In this document: positions 1 to 5,821 of the stretch, in pieces
Numbering within the stretch: position 1 is the first letter of the stretch
Layout: the number at the start of each line of letters is the position of its first letter
NCBI GenBank assembly: GCA_947461985.1
Contig: CANHNT010000128.1
Location: forward strand, 1-5,821
Origin: Bacteroidota bacterium
GTDB lineage: Bacteria; Bacteroidota; Bacteroidia; Chitinophagales; Chitinophagaceae
Length of the DNA: 5,821 bases
Direction of reading: 5' to 3'
The notes under the pieces: generated by a model
Seen by the model: only the letters and a program-made list of their open reading frames with translations
Told to the model about the DNA's origin: nothing
Databases searched by the model: none
Made by a program: the position numbers and the translations under genes

Positions 1-421
1 GTTAGCTCCATTAGTAACAGAAGAATGGGGCCATTTTAGAATGGTGTTATCGGAACTTAAAAAAAGAAATTTAACATTAGGCGTTCAGCGCAAAGATGAA
101 TATGTGGCCGCATTAATGTTACATGTAAAAAATGGGGGACACCCTATTGATCGTTTATTAGATCGATTGCTATCTTTTGCATTGATAGAAGCCAGAAGCT
201 GTGAGCGTTTCAGGCTTTTAAGCGAAGGGCTTGAGGATGATTATTTAAAAGAATTTTATCGAAAATTTATGATTTCAGAAGCCGGTCATTATAGGATGTT
301 TTTAGATTTAGCCAAAACATATTGTCCAGAAGAAAAAGTGCTAAACCGTTGGAAAGAATGGCTTTCCATTGAAATAGAAGTGTTGAAAAATTTGCCTATA
401 AGAGGCGATAGAATGCATTGA
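1..421 (+). CDS. miaE: tRNA-(ms2io6A)-hydroxylase MiaE, 5'-truncated by window edge
   Basis: MiaE is a non-haem di-iron monooxygenase that uses O2 to hydroxylate the isopentenyl side chain of ms2i6A at tRNA position 37, giving ms2io6A; it acts after MiaA and MiaB in the cytoplasm. The frame is open from base 2, well upstream of the first internal ATG at 41, so that ATG is not the true start; 139 residues are visible. Numbered from base 2, the fragment has one ExxH iron-ligand motif at E8-H11 (EWGH), a conserved IEARSCERF helix at about 62-70 with a further candidate ligand Glu, and a second ExxH at E93-H96 (EAGH). This spacing is typical of the four-helix MiaE fold. The missing N-terminal part, probably 50-60 residues judged from the short (~190 aa) Bacteroidota form, should carry the first ligand Glu. 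The stop is TGA at 419-421. fbp follows on the same strand after 127 bp. Family assignment is firm; the exact full length is inferred. Confidence 0.93.
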   Translation, partial: LAPLVTEEWGHFRMVLSELKKRNLTLGVQRKDEYVAALMLHVKNGGHPIDRLLDRLLSFALIEARSCERFRLLSEGLEDDYLKEFYRKFMISEAGHYRMFLDLAKTYCPEEKVLNRWKEWLSIEIEVLKNLPIRGDRMH

Positions 422-492
422 TAATGAATAAAGTGGTGTTTTTTGTTTATGGTATTTTAAATGTATAAATCATATCTGGAAATTAATCTTTT

Positions 493-543
493 AAAACTAT
501 TTTCTAACTAAGCACTAAAAACTAAAAACTAAAAACTATTTTC
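493..543. repeat. Heptanucleotide (CTAAAAA) tandem array flanked by 12-bp direct repeats
   Basis: Three perfect tandem copies of CTAAAAA lie at 515-521, 522-528 and 529-535, followed by a partial CTA. The block is bracketed by two identical 12-mers, AAAACTATTTTC, at 493-504 and 532-543, whose starts are 39 bp apart. It ends 5 bp before the fbp start codon, so it would lie in the fbp leader. I see no inverted symmetry that would make it an obvious terminator of miaE. Its function is unknown: it could be a neutral slipped-strand expansion, a dispersed intergenic repeat family, or part of the fbp leader. Confidence 0.8.
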
Positions 544-548
544 GCAGT

Positions 549-1538
549 ATGAATCCGAACAGAAAATTAATGACATTAGATGAATTCACTATTCATCAAA
601 CAAGACAATTTTCAAATGCTACAGGTGAGCTTTCTACTTTGTTGAGAGATATTTCCTTGGCTTGTAAAATGATTAATAAACAAGTAAATAAAGCTGGTTT
701 AGGTGATGTTTTGGGAACGTATGGCGCTACGAATGTACAAGGTGAAGAGCAAATGAAGTTGGATGTTTATTCTGACCAAATGTTAATCAATGTGCTTCGA
801 AACAGTGCGGAGTGTGCAGGTATTGCATCTGAAGAAAACGACGATTTTGTAGCTTTTGAAGATGAGTATTCGATGAATTCGAAATATGTGGTGATGTTTG
901 ACCCATTAGATGGCTCCTCTAATATTGATGTAAACGCCTCTATCGGTACTATATTTTGTATTTATAAAAGAGTCAGTCCATTGGGAACGCCCTGTGTTGA
1001 GGCTGATTTTTTACAACCTGGTTCAGCAATGAAAGCAGCAGGATATGTAATTTATGGTTCTAGCACGATGTTGGTTTATGCTACTAAATTGGGTGTTAAT
1101 GGGTTTACCCTTGAGCCTAGCATTGGTGAGTTTTGCTTATCTCATCCTACGATGAAAGTAAAAGAAAATGGAAATATTTATTCAATCAATCAGGGGAATA
1201 CCAACAAACTGAATGACAAATTAAAAGGTTATTTAAATTATTGCATGGATGAAGCATTTTCTCACCGATATATTGGAAGTATGGTTGCCGATTTGCATCG
1301 CACATTAATCAAAGGAGGTATTTTTATGTATCCAGCAGATTCAAAAAATAAATATGGGAAATTGAGGTTAATTTATGAATGTAATCCAATGACCTTTATT
1401 GTTGAAAAAGCAGGAGGTTTGGGCACAACGGGAACTGAAAATATTTTGGATGTAAAACCGCAAGAATTACATCAACGAGTTCCAATTTTCATTGGCTCTA
1501 AAAATATGGTGGAGAAAGCTGTGGAGATGATAAACTAA
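549..1538 (+). CDS. fbp: Fructose-1,6-bisphosphatase class I
   Basis: This cytoplasmic Mg2+-dependent enzyme hydrolyses fructose 1,6-bisphosphate to fructose 6-phosphate and phosphate, the committed step of gluconeogenesis. The 329 residues match the usual class I length (about 330). Visible landmarks are QGEEQMKLDV at 64-73, the acidic metal-site segment ASEE at 93-96, the hallmark DPLDGSSNID at 118-127 (metal and phosphate binding), the YIGSMVADLHR segment at 241-251, and the KLRLIYECNP active-site signature at 271-280 with the metal-ligand Glu277. The residue closing that signature is Thr282, where the classical pattern prefers Gly, Ser or Ala; this looks like a conservative change. The ATG at 549 fits the family N-terminus. 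No Shine-Dalgarno sequence is evident, as is common in Bacteroidota. Upstream lies a CTAAAAA repeat tract; downstream is a strong hairpin terminator. A weak promoter-like TTTG (442-445) and TATAAATC (464-471) pair exists, but I would not rely on it. All catalytic motifs appear intact. Confidence 0.97.
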   Translation: MNPNRKLMTLDEFTIHQTRQFSNATGELSTLLRDISLACKMINKQVNKAGLGDVLGTYGATNVQGEEQMKLDVYSDQMLINVLRNSAECAGIASEENDDFVAFEDEYSMNSKYVVMFDPLDGSSNIDVNASIGTIFCIYKRVSPLGTPCVEADFLQPGSAMKAAGYVIYGSSTMLVYATKLGVNGFTLEPSIGEFCLSHPTMKVKENGNIYSINQGNTNKLNDKLKGYLNYCMDEAFSHRYIGSMVADLHRTLIKGGIFMYPADSKNKYGKLRLIYECNPMTFIVEKAGGLGTTGTENILDVKPQELHQRVPIFIGSKNMVEKAVEMIN

Positions 1539-1561
1539 ACGAATTAAAAAATAATTACAAT

Positions 1562-1593
1562 AAAAAGGATAGGGTTTAACGCTATCCTTTTTT
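1562..1593 (+). terminator. Rho-independent terminator of fbp, probably bidirectional
   Basis: A perfect 11-bp stem pairs AAAAAGGATAG (1562-1572) with CTATCCTTTTT (1582-1592) across a 9-nt loop, and the T run reaches 1593. It begins 23 bp after the fbp stop. The A run on the left arm gives a T run on the minus strand too, so it could also stop transcription from convergent ccmB, whose stop is about 190 bp away. Confidence 0.9.
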
Positions 1594-1778
1594 ATTTATA
1601 AATACTTCGCTAATGATAACAATTTAAAAGCCCTCCATTTTTCTTGAAACTACATTCTAAAAATAAGGTTTGAAACATTATTTAGATATGAAAATTTTAA
1701 AAATAAAAACATTGTTTATTGACCGATAGCTTTGCATAATTAAATGTTTTTCAAGGGTGTTCAATCTAAAAATGGCAG

Positions 1779-2429
1779 CTAATCTTTCCACAAAAAAGGA
1801 AATAAAATGATGGATAAAGCAATTATCAAAACATCTAAACCAATTAAAATAAAATAAAAACTCCACCAACCTGTTACACTCATGGTTACAAATAAGGGTT
1901 TCGATAAATCGGAAATGACAATAATTTGTGGAACCACGATGGGAAATCCTAAAATGGCTATCAAGGCAGAATTGCCACCTGCTTTGCTGGCAATGGCAGA
2001 AAGCAATGTAAATAATAACGAAAGGCTAATGCCTCCAGTAATTACCATCAATAAAAACTTACCCAAATTAAGCACGGGATTGCCTAATAATAATGTGAAC
2101 ACAATAAGTGCGATTAAACTCATTCCAAGCATCAATACTACATTGTAAATTAATTTTGAAATAATGATGTCCCTCGGATTATGAATGGTGTAGTAATAAA
2201 TATTTCTATTTTTACTTTCTTGTAAAAAACTTTTTGCCACCGCATTGACCGATACAAATAAAAGAATGATCCAAAATAACGAACTCCAAGTTTCTGCTTC
2301 CGGTTTTTCTTGCAACATATTAATCGTAAAAACGGCACTCACTAAATAAAGGAGCAGTCCGTACAACGAATATTTTTGTCGCCATTCCAACAAAAAATCT
2401 TTTTTCAATAAAATCCAAATATTCTTCAT
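1779..2429 (-). CDS. ccmB: Heme exporter protein CcmB (cytochrome c maturation ABC transporter membrane subunit)
   Basis: CcmB is an integral inner-membrane subunit of the CcmABCD complex, which with the CcmA ATPase works on delivery of haem to CcmE for covalent attachment to c-type cytochromes. The 216-residue protein is close to the family's usual ~220. It has about six hydrophobic segments: residues 20-38, 48-66, 92-115, 124-146, 152-175 and 190-212. The N-terminal amphipathic LLKKDFLLEWRQK segment (7-19), the SSLFWIILLFVSVNAVAKSF stretch (49-68), the PRD motif after it (85-87) and ALIAILGFPIVVPQIIV (155-171) resemble CcmB. The start is the ATG at 2427-2429, preceded by an A-rich, SD-less leader. 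It lies 74 bp downstream of ftsK on the same strand and may be co-transcribed, although a structured repeat sits between them. The gene downstream is convergent fbp, so no ccmC, ccmA or ccmE partner is visible in the window. An unrelated ABC-2-type permease is the main alternative, but the motifs favour CcmB. Confidence 0.88.
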   Translation of the reverse strand: MKNIWILLKKDFLLEWRQKYSLYGLLLYLVSAVFTINMLQEKPEAETWSSLFWIILLFVSVNAVAKSFLQESKNRNIYYYTIHNPRDIIISKLIYNVVLMLGMSLIALIVFTLLLGNPVLNLGKFLLMVITGGISLSLLFTLLSAIASKAGGNSALIAILGFPIVVPQIIVISDLSKPLFVTMSVTGWWSFYFILIGLDVLIIALSIILFPFLWKD

Positions 2430-2440
2430 TTTTATTTAGT

Positions 2441-2507
2441 TGATGTCGGATGTCAGTTTTTAGGCAATGGTTTACCAGCCATCTAACATCTGTCATCAGA
2501 CATCTAT
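2441..2507. repeat. Intercistronic heptad repeat forming a long imperfect inverted repeat
   Basis: The right side has four period-7 units starting CATC (catctaa, catctgt, catcaga, catctat at 2480-2507). The left side has two period-7 units of the opposite strand sense (gatgtcg, gatgtca at 2442-2455). As a result 2441-2456 can pair with 2490-2505 at 13 of 16 positions across a 33-nt loop. A smaller nested hairpin lies inside: GGC/GCC (2463-2465 with 2478-2480) and TGG/CCA (2468-2470 with 2475-2477). The element overlaps the ftsK stop codon and ends 12 bp before the ccmB start. It lacks a T run on the minus strand, so it does not look like a standard intrinsic terminator; attenuation, mRNA stabilisation or no role at all are possible. 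Confidence 0.75.
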
Positions 2508-5056
2508 TTAATAATTACTTTCAAAATTTCTTCTAATTCCATTTCGCTGTGAACCAATAATTCACGAGGTTTACCACCGGTGCTCGACCCAACAATTCCA
2601 GCAGCTTCCATTTGATCCATAATTCTACCTGCTCTATTATATCCTAAATTAAATCGTCGTTGCAACATGGAGGTTGAGCCACTGTTTGTGCTAATAACCA
2701 TTCTGGCACATTCAGCAAACATATTGTCTACTTCTTTTAAGGTTTTTTTAGACGCTCCGGCATTAAAATCTCCACCATCGGCGCCTTCATATTCGGGCAG
2801 GTCAAAAGCAGTTGGGTATCCTTGTTGATTGCCAATGAAATCTACAATACGTTCTACTTCAGGAGTGTCTACAAAAGCACATTGTATACGCACTAAATCA
2901 TTTCCATTTAAAATCAACATATCACCACGGCCTATTAATTGATCCGCACCACCGGTATCCAAAATGGTTCTACTATCTACCTTTGCCGAAACTCTAAAGG
3001 CAACTCGACCTGGGAAGTTGGCTTTAATGGTTCCTGTAATAACGTTTACTGATGGACGTTGAGTAGCAATAATTAAATGAATTCCGATGGCTCTAGCTAA
3101 TTGCGCTAAACGTGCAATTGGCAATTCTATTTCTTTGCCAGCAGTCATAATTAAATCGGCAAATTCATCGACCACCAACACTATAAAGGGTAAATATTGA
3201 TGTCCTTTATTAGGATTTAATCTGCGTTGAATAAATTTCTCATTGTATTCTTTAATGTTTCTAACGCCAGCTTCTTTCAATAAATCGTAGCGATTATCCA
3301 TCTCAATGCACAATGAATTGAGTGTATTAATTGCTTTTTTAGTATCCGTAATAATAGCATCTTCTTCATTCGGTAGCTTCGCTAAAAAGTGTTTTTCAAT
3401 ATGTTTGTAAACCGACAACTCAACTTTCTTAGGGTCAATCATAACAAACTTTAATTGGGAAGGATGTTTTTTGTACAACAACGAAACTAAAATGGTATTA
3501 ATTCCTACCGATTTTCCTTGCCCTGTTGCACCAGCCATTAATAAGTGAGGCATGGTTGCTAAATCCACAATATAATTTTCATTGTCAATTTTTTTACCCA
3601 AAGCAATCGGCAAACTAAAATCGTTGTTTCTAAATTTGTCAGAATTGATTAAGGTACGCATCGAAACAATTTGTTTCTTAATATTGGGCACTTCAATACC
3701 AATAGTTCCTTTACCAGGTATAGGTGCAATAATTCGAATGCCTAAAGCAGATAAACTCAAGGCGATATCGTCTTCTAAGTTTCTAATTTTAGAAATACGA
3801 ACACCTTCTGCCGGTACAATTTCATATAACGTGACGGTAGGTCCAACAGTAGCTGAAATTTTTGCAATTGCAATGCCAAAACTTTTTAAGGTGTTGATAA
3901 TTTGATTTTTATTTTGCTCCAATTCATTTTTGTCTATCGAAATTTCTTCAACAGCTCTGTGTTCCAATAAATCCAATGTAGGAAATTTGTAATTTCGCAA
4001 TTCCAATGAAGGGTCATAAGGTTCATTCGATGCAACTGAAACATGGTCATTTTTTAGGTCATCTTTTTCCTCTTCAATTTTTATCACTTCAAATGATAAA
4101 TCTTCTGTAAATGGGATAGGAGTTGGTTCAATTTCATCAACAAATTCAGAGGGGTTATTTTCAATAATTAATTCATCATTCGGTGCTTGATGTTCTGCTT
4201 CTATTGGTTTTGCAGTAGGATTGTCAAATTCAATTTGAGTCGGGTTATTTATAGTTGTGTCATCAGCAAAAGGATCTTTTACCAGATACTCTTCTTCCAC
4301 TTTTTCAATCTCTTTTTCTTTTAAAACATCACTGTCTATTATTAACTGACTTTTAATTTCAGTTGGTACTATATTTTCTACTTCCGACTCACTACTTTCA
4401 ACATCTTTCTCAAACAACTGATGCCAAATAGGCAACTGAAAAATAGGATTAAATAATACAATTACTAATACTAAGGCCATCCCAATCATTAAAAAAAGCG
4501 TACCTGTTTCTCCAGCAATCGTATTTAACTTTGATATAATATCGTTTCCTAATGCACCTCCATAAGAAAATTCATGCGTTTCTTTGGGTAAAAAATAAGC
4601 AAGTACAGGGGATAAGAATAATATAAAAAAGCTATTGTAGAAAAAACTTTTCAAAGTAGAAAAAATTCGTTTGTGCAACATTAAATTTAATCCCCAAACG
4701 CTGAAAAAAATCGCAAATAAGAATGAGGGTATACCAAAACCATTGTAAATCATTTCATGTGCAAACCATGCGCCCAATCGGCCAGCTTTATTTAAAATTA
4801 CATCGTGGCTTTTAAATAAAAAATGGTAGAGGCTGGTGTTATTAAAAACCTTGTCTTGGTCATCTTGCCAAGTAAAAACGTATGAAAAGAGAGCAACAAA
4901 AAAAAATAAAGAAAATAAAATGAACATTAAACCAACGATTTTCTTAATTCGTCCGTCTAAAACAGTAGACACAATCGATTGTGTATTTTGTTTTACCGAG
5001 TTCTTTTTAACCGCTTTGGATGATGTAGACTTTTTTGAAGAAACGCTTTTTGCCAT
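2504..5056 (-). CDS. ftsK: DNA translocase FtsK
   Basis: FtsK is a septum-anchored hexameric ATPase that pumps chromosomal DNA toward dif and supports XerCD dimer resolution during division. I start it at the ATG at 5054-5056 (MAKSVSSKK..., 850 aa). A TTG three codons upstream keeps the frame but gives an unlikely MYVMAKS start. The order is: basic cytoplasmic N-terminus (1-38); four membrane segments at about 40-61, 107-126, 138-155 and 183-203; a strongly acidic, low-complexity linker at about 217-345; an alpha domain from about 360; and the RecA-like motor. Walker A is GATGQGKS at 509-516 and Walker B is LVVDEFADL at 627-635 (D630, E631). DPKKVELSVY (541-550) and IIATQRPSVNVITG (662-675) are also typical. 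The C-terminal winged-helix gamma domain (about 773-850, with STSMLQRRFNLGYNRAGRIM at 794-813) would read KOPS-type polarity sequences and contact XerD. No part appears broken. It is divergent from the downstream-reading surface-protein gene and is followed by ccmB. Confidence 0.97.
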   Translation of the reverse strand: MAKSVSSKKSTSSKAVKKNSVKQNTQSIVSTVLDGRIKKIVGLMFILFSLFFFVALFSYVFTWQDDQDKVFNNTSLYHFLFKSHDVILNKAGRLGAWFAHEMIYNGFGIPSFLFAIFFSVWGLNLMLHKRIFSTLKSFFYNSFFILFLSPVLAYFLPKETHEFSYGGALGNDIISKLNTIAGETGTLFLMIGMALVLVIVLFNPIFQLPIWHQLFEKDVESSESEVENIVPTEIKSQLIIDSDVLKEKEIEKVEEEYLVKDPFADDTTINNPTQIEFDNPTAKPIEAEHQAPNDELIIENNPSEFVDEIEPTPIPFTEDLSFEVIKIEEEKDDLKNDHVSVASNEPYDPSLELRNYKFPTLDLLEHRAVEEISIDKNELEQNKNQIINTLKSFGIAIAKISATVGPTVTLYEIVPAEGVRISKIRNLEDDIALSLSALGIRIIAPIPGKGTIGIEVPNIKKQIVSMRTLINSDKFRNNDFSLPIALGKKIDNENYIVDLATMPHLLMAGATGQGKSVGINTILVSLLYKKHPSQLKFVMIDPKKVELSVYKHIEKHFLAKLPNEEDAIITDTKKAINTLNSLCIEMDNRYDLLKEAGVRNIKEYNEKFIQRRLNPNKGHQYLPFIVLVVDEFADLIMTAGKEIELPIARLAQLARAIGIHLIIATQRPSVNVITGTIKANFPGRVAFRVSAKVDSRTILDTGGADQLIGRGDMLILNGNDLVRIQCAFVDTPEVERIVDFIGNQQGYPTAFDLPEYEGADGGDFNAGASKKTLKEVDNMFAECARMVISTNSGSTSMLQRRFNLGYNRAGRIMDQMEAAGIVGSSTGGKPRELLVHSEMELEEILKVIIK

Positions 5057-5062
5057 AACATA

Positions 5063-5070
5063 CAAACCTA
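5063..5070 (-). promoter_or_regulatory. Candidate Bacteroidota -7 element for ftsK (TAGGTTTG)
   Basis: Read on the minus strand, this octamer matches the Bacteroidota consensus TAnnTTTG exactly. Only 6 nt separate it from the ftsK ATG, so transcription would begin at or within a few bases of the start codon. No TTG -33 box is seen at the usual 17-23 nt upstream, so the match may be chance in AT-rich DNA. Confidence 0.3.
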
Positions 5071-5112
5071 CATTAATTTGCTGAAAAATGGTAGAAGAAG
5101 GAAATTGAAAAT

Positions 5113-5131
5113 AAAAAAAATTATTTTTTTT
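5113..5131. other. A-tract/T-tract dyad in the divergent promoter region
   Basis: Eight As (5113-5120), then TTA, then eight Ts (5124-5131) form a symmetric AT dyad in the 150-bp gap between divergent ftsK and the surface-protein gene. Such tracts are intrinsically bent or stiff and can act as UP-like promoter sequence. The rest of the gap is A/T-rich with no gene. Any function is inferred. Confidence 0.4.
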
Positions 5132-5159
5132 AGATTTAATATAAGTAAATAAAAAAATG

Positions 5160-5167
5160 TAAATTTG
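5160..5167 (+). promoter_or_regulatory. Probable Bacteroidota -7 promoter element (TAAATTTG)
   Basis: The octamer is an exact match to TAnnTTTG, the -7 box of Bacteroidota sigma-70-type promoters. It lies 39 bp before the ATG at 5207, giving a plausible leader of roughly 30-35 nt. The -33 TTG is not perfect: the nearest candidate is TTTA at 5135-5138, 21 bp upstream. The call is supported by position and motif but unproven. Confidence 0.5.
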
Positions 5168-5206
5168 AATAATTAAAATAACCTTGTAAAAAAGAAATAA
5201 AAATAA

Positions 5207-5821
5207 ATGAAAAGAATAATATTTGTAATGATTGCCATTTGTGCCATTTATGGAGCAAATGCACAGCTGACATCTGCAATTAGCAATTCATCTGCTACTT
5301 CTTTAGCTCAAATGATGGCTGGTCCTGGGGTTACCATAAGTAATGCAGGATTTTTTGGACAATGCGATTCAGCAATTTCAGCAGGTCAGTTTTATGCAAC
5401 CCCTAACACGGTTTTTGGTTTAGATAGTGGAGTTGTATTATCATCTGGTAGAGTAACAACTTTAGGAACTGCTTTTGGAATAAACACTCCCTTAACATCC
5501 AGTCCAGGTACAACAGGTGCCGCAATTTTTGCCACAAATATTACAAATGGCAATTCGGATGCTGATTTAGTTACATTGGGTAGTAATGGAACAACTACAA
5601 TTGCTATCAATGATGCTTGTGTTTTAGAATTTGATTTTATTCCATTAGGAGATACCGTAAAATTTGATTACGTTTTCGGCAGCGAAGAATATACTACTTT
5701 TAATTGTTCAATTAATGACATTTTTGGTTTTTTTATAAGTGGTCCAGGTATCACAGGAACCTATTCTGGTGCCTTAAATGCAAAAAACATTGCTTTAATA
5801 CCAGGTACAAATTTACCTGTA
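5207..5821 (+). CDS. Secreted choice-of-anchor L domain protein, 3'-truncated by window edge
   Basis: The frame from the ATG at 5207 stays open to the last base (205 codons, no stop). Residues 1-19 form a Sec signal peptide: a short KR-positive start, a hydrophobic core, and an ANA-Q signal peptidase I site with Ala at -3 and -1. Cys12 is in a poor lipobox context, so a lipoprotein is unlikely. The mature part is rich in Ser, Thr, Gly and Asn and matches the choice-of-anchor L domain: an early GPGVTISN (39-46), SGVVLSSGRV (74-83), DADL (118-121), VLEFDFIPLGDT (139-150), YVFGSEEY (155-162), NDIFGFFISGPG (170-181) and NIALIPGT (194-201). These domains sit at the N-terminus of large exported proteins whose C-terminal anchor varies, often a type IX secretion sorting domain or gliding-motility-type C-terminus in Bacteroidota. 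That end is outside the window, so the anchor, total size and function are unknown. An adhesin or surface role is an inference. The leader is A-rich without an SD sequence. Confidence 0.9.
   Translation, partial: MKRIIFVMIAICAIYGANAQLTSAISNSSATSLAQMMAGPGVTISNAGFFGQCDSAISAGQFYATPNTVFGLDSGVVLSSGRVTTLGTAFGINTPLTSSPGTTGAAIFATNITNGNSDADLVTLGSNGTTTIAINDACVLEFDFIPLGDTVKFDYVFGSEEYTTFNCSINDIFGFFISGPGITGTYSGALNAKNIALIPGTNLPV

Noticed and set aside
41..421. MiaE starting at the ATG at 41
   Set aside because: The frame continues upstream with an ExxH iron-ligand motif (EWGH), so this Met is internal.
1727..1734. TAGCTTTG, an exact match to the Bacteroidota -7 box on the plus strand
   Set aside because: No TTG at proper spacing upstream and no plus-strand gene downstream; it points into the antisense of ccmB.
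1600..1778. Possible small gene or second terminator between fbp and ccmB
   Set aside because: Only very short frames occur (for example 16 codons on the minus strand), and the AAAC/GTTT hairpin near 1707-1717 has a stem of about 4 bp, too weak to call.
1678..1869. 63-codon minus-strand open frame overlapping the end of ccmB
   Set aside because: It overlaps the ccmB 3' end in another frame and has low-complexity Phe/Ile-rich content from AT-rich DNA; no recognisable domain.
1882..2148. 88-codon plus-strand open frame
   Set aside because: It lies entirely antisense to ccmB, whose membrane-protein sequence explains the region.
2150..2338. 62-codon minus-strand open frame
   Set aside because: Alternative frame inside ccmB, with no family resemblance.
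3582..3905. 107-codon plus-strand open frame
   Set aside because: Antisense to the conserved FtsK alpha/beta domain; a composition shadow.
4836..5084. 82-codon plus-strand open frame
   Set aside because: Antisense to the FtsK N-terminal membrane region; no supporting motif or promoter.
5207..5266. Lipoprotein signal around Cys12 of the surface protein
   Set aside because: The residue before the Cys is Ile rather than Gly, Ala or Ser, and a good ANA-Q signal peptidase I site follows.
5392..5610. 72-codon minus-strand open frame
   Set aside because: Antisense to the choice-of-anchor L domain, which has a signal peptide and family motifs in the plus frame.

Overview
The window is AT-rich and carries ordinary chromosomal housekeeping genes of a Bacteroidota bacterium; I would not go below phylum with confidence (Flavobacteriia-like lineages fit). 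The evidence is the short MiaE type, a Bacteroidota-style CcmB, a secreted choice-of-anchor L protein with a Sec signal peptide, A-rich leaders without a Shine-Dalgarno sequence, and a TAnnTTTG promoter -7 element. I see no phage, transposon, CRISPR or toxin-antitoxin genes.

Layout: (1) 1-421, plus strand: the 3' part of miaE, a tRNA hydroxylase cut by the window start. (2) 422-548: a gap with a heptanucleotide CTAAAAA repeat array between 12-bp direct repeats. (3) 549-1538, plus: fbp, class I fructose-1,6-bisphosphatase, followed by a strong hairpin terminator at 1562-1593. (4) 1779-2429, minus: ccmB, a membrane subunit of the heme/cytochrome c maturation ABC transporter, convergent with fbp. 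(5) 2430-2503: a gap holding a second heptad repeat array whose arms form a long imperfect inverted repeat. (6) 2504-5056, minus: ftsK, the cell-division DNA translocase. (7) 5057-5206: a very AT-rich divergent promoter region. (8) 5207 to the window end, plus: the 5' part of a secreted choice-of-anchor L protein, open at the right edge.

The genes do not form one pathway. They cover tRNA modification (miaE), gluconeogenesis (fbp), respiration-linked cytochrome c assembly (ccmB), chromosome segregation at division (ftsK) and an exported surface or adhesin-like protein. ftsK and ccmB may be co-transcribed (74 bp gap, same strand). I see no convincing new defence or mobile system. The least explained signals are the two intergenic heptad repeat arrays, which share the 9-mer CTAAAAACT.
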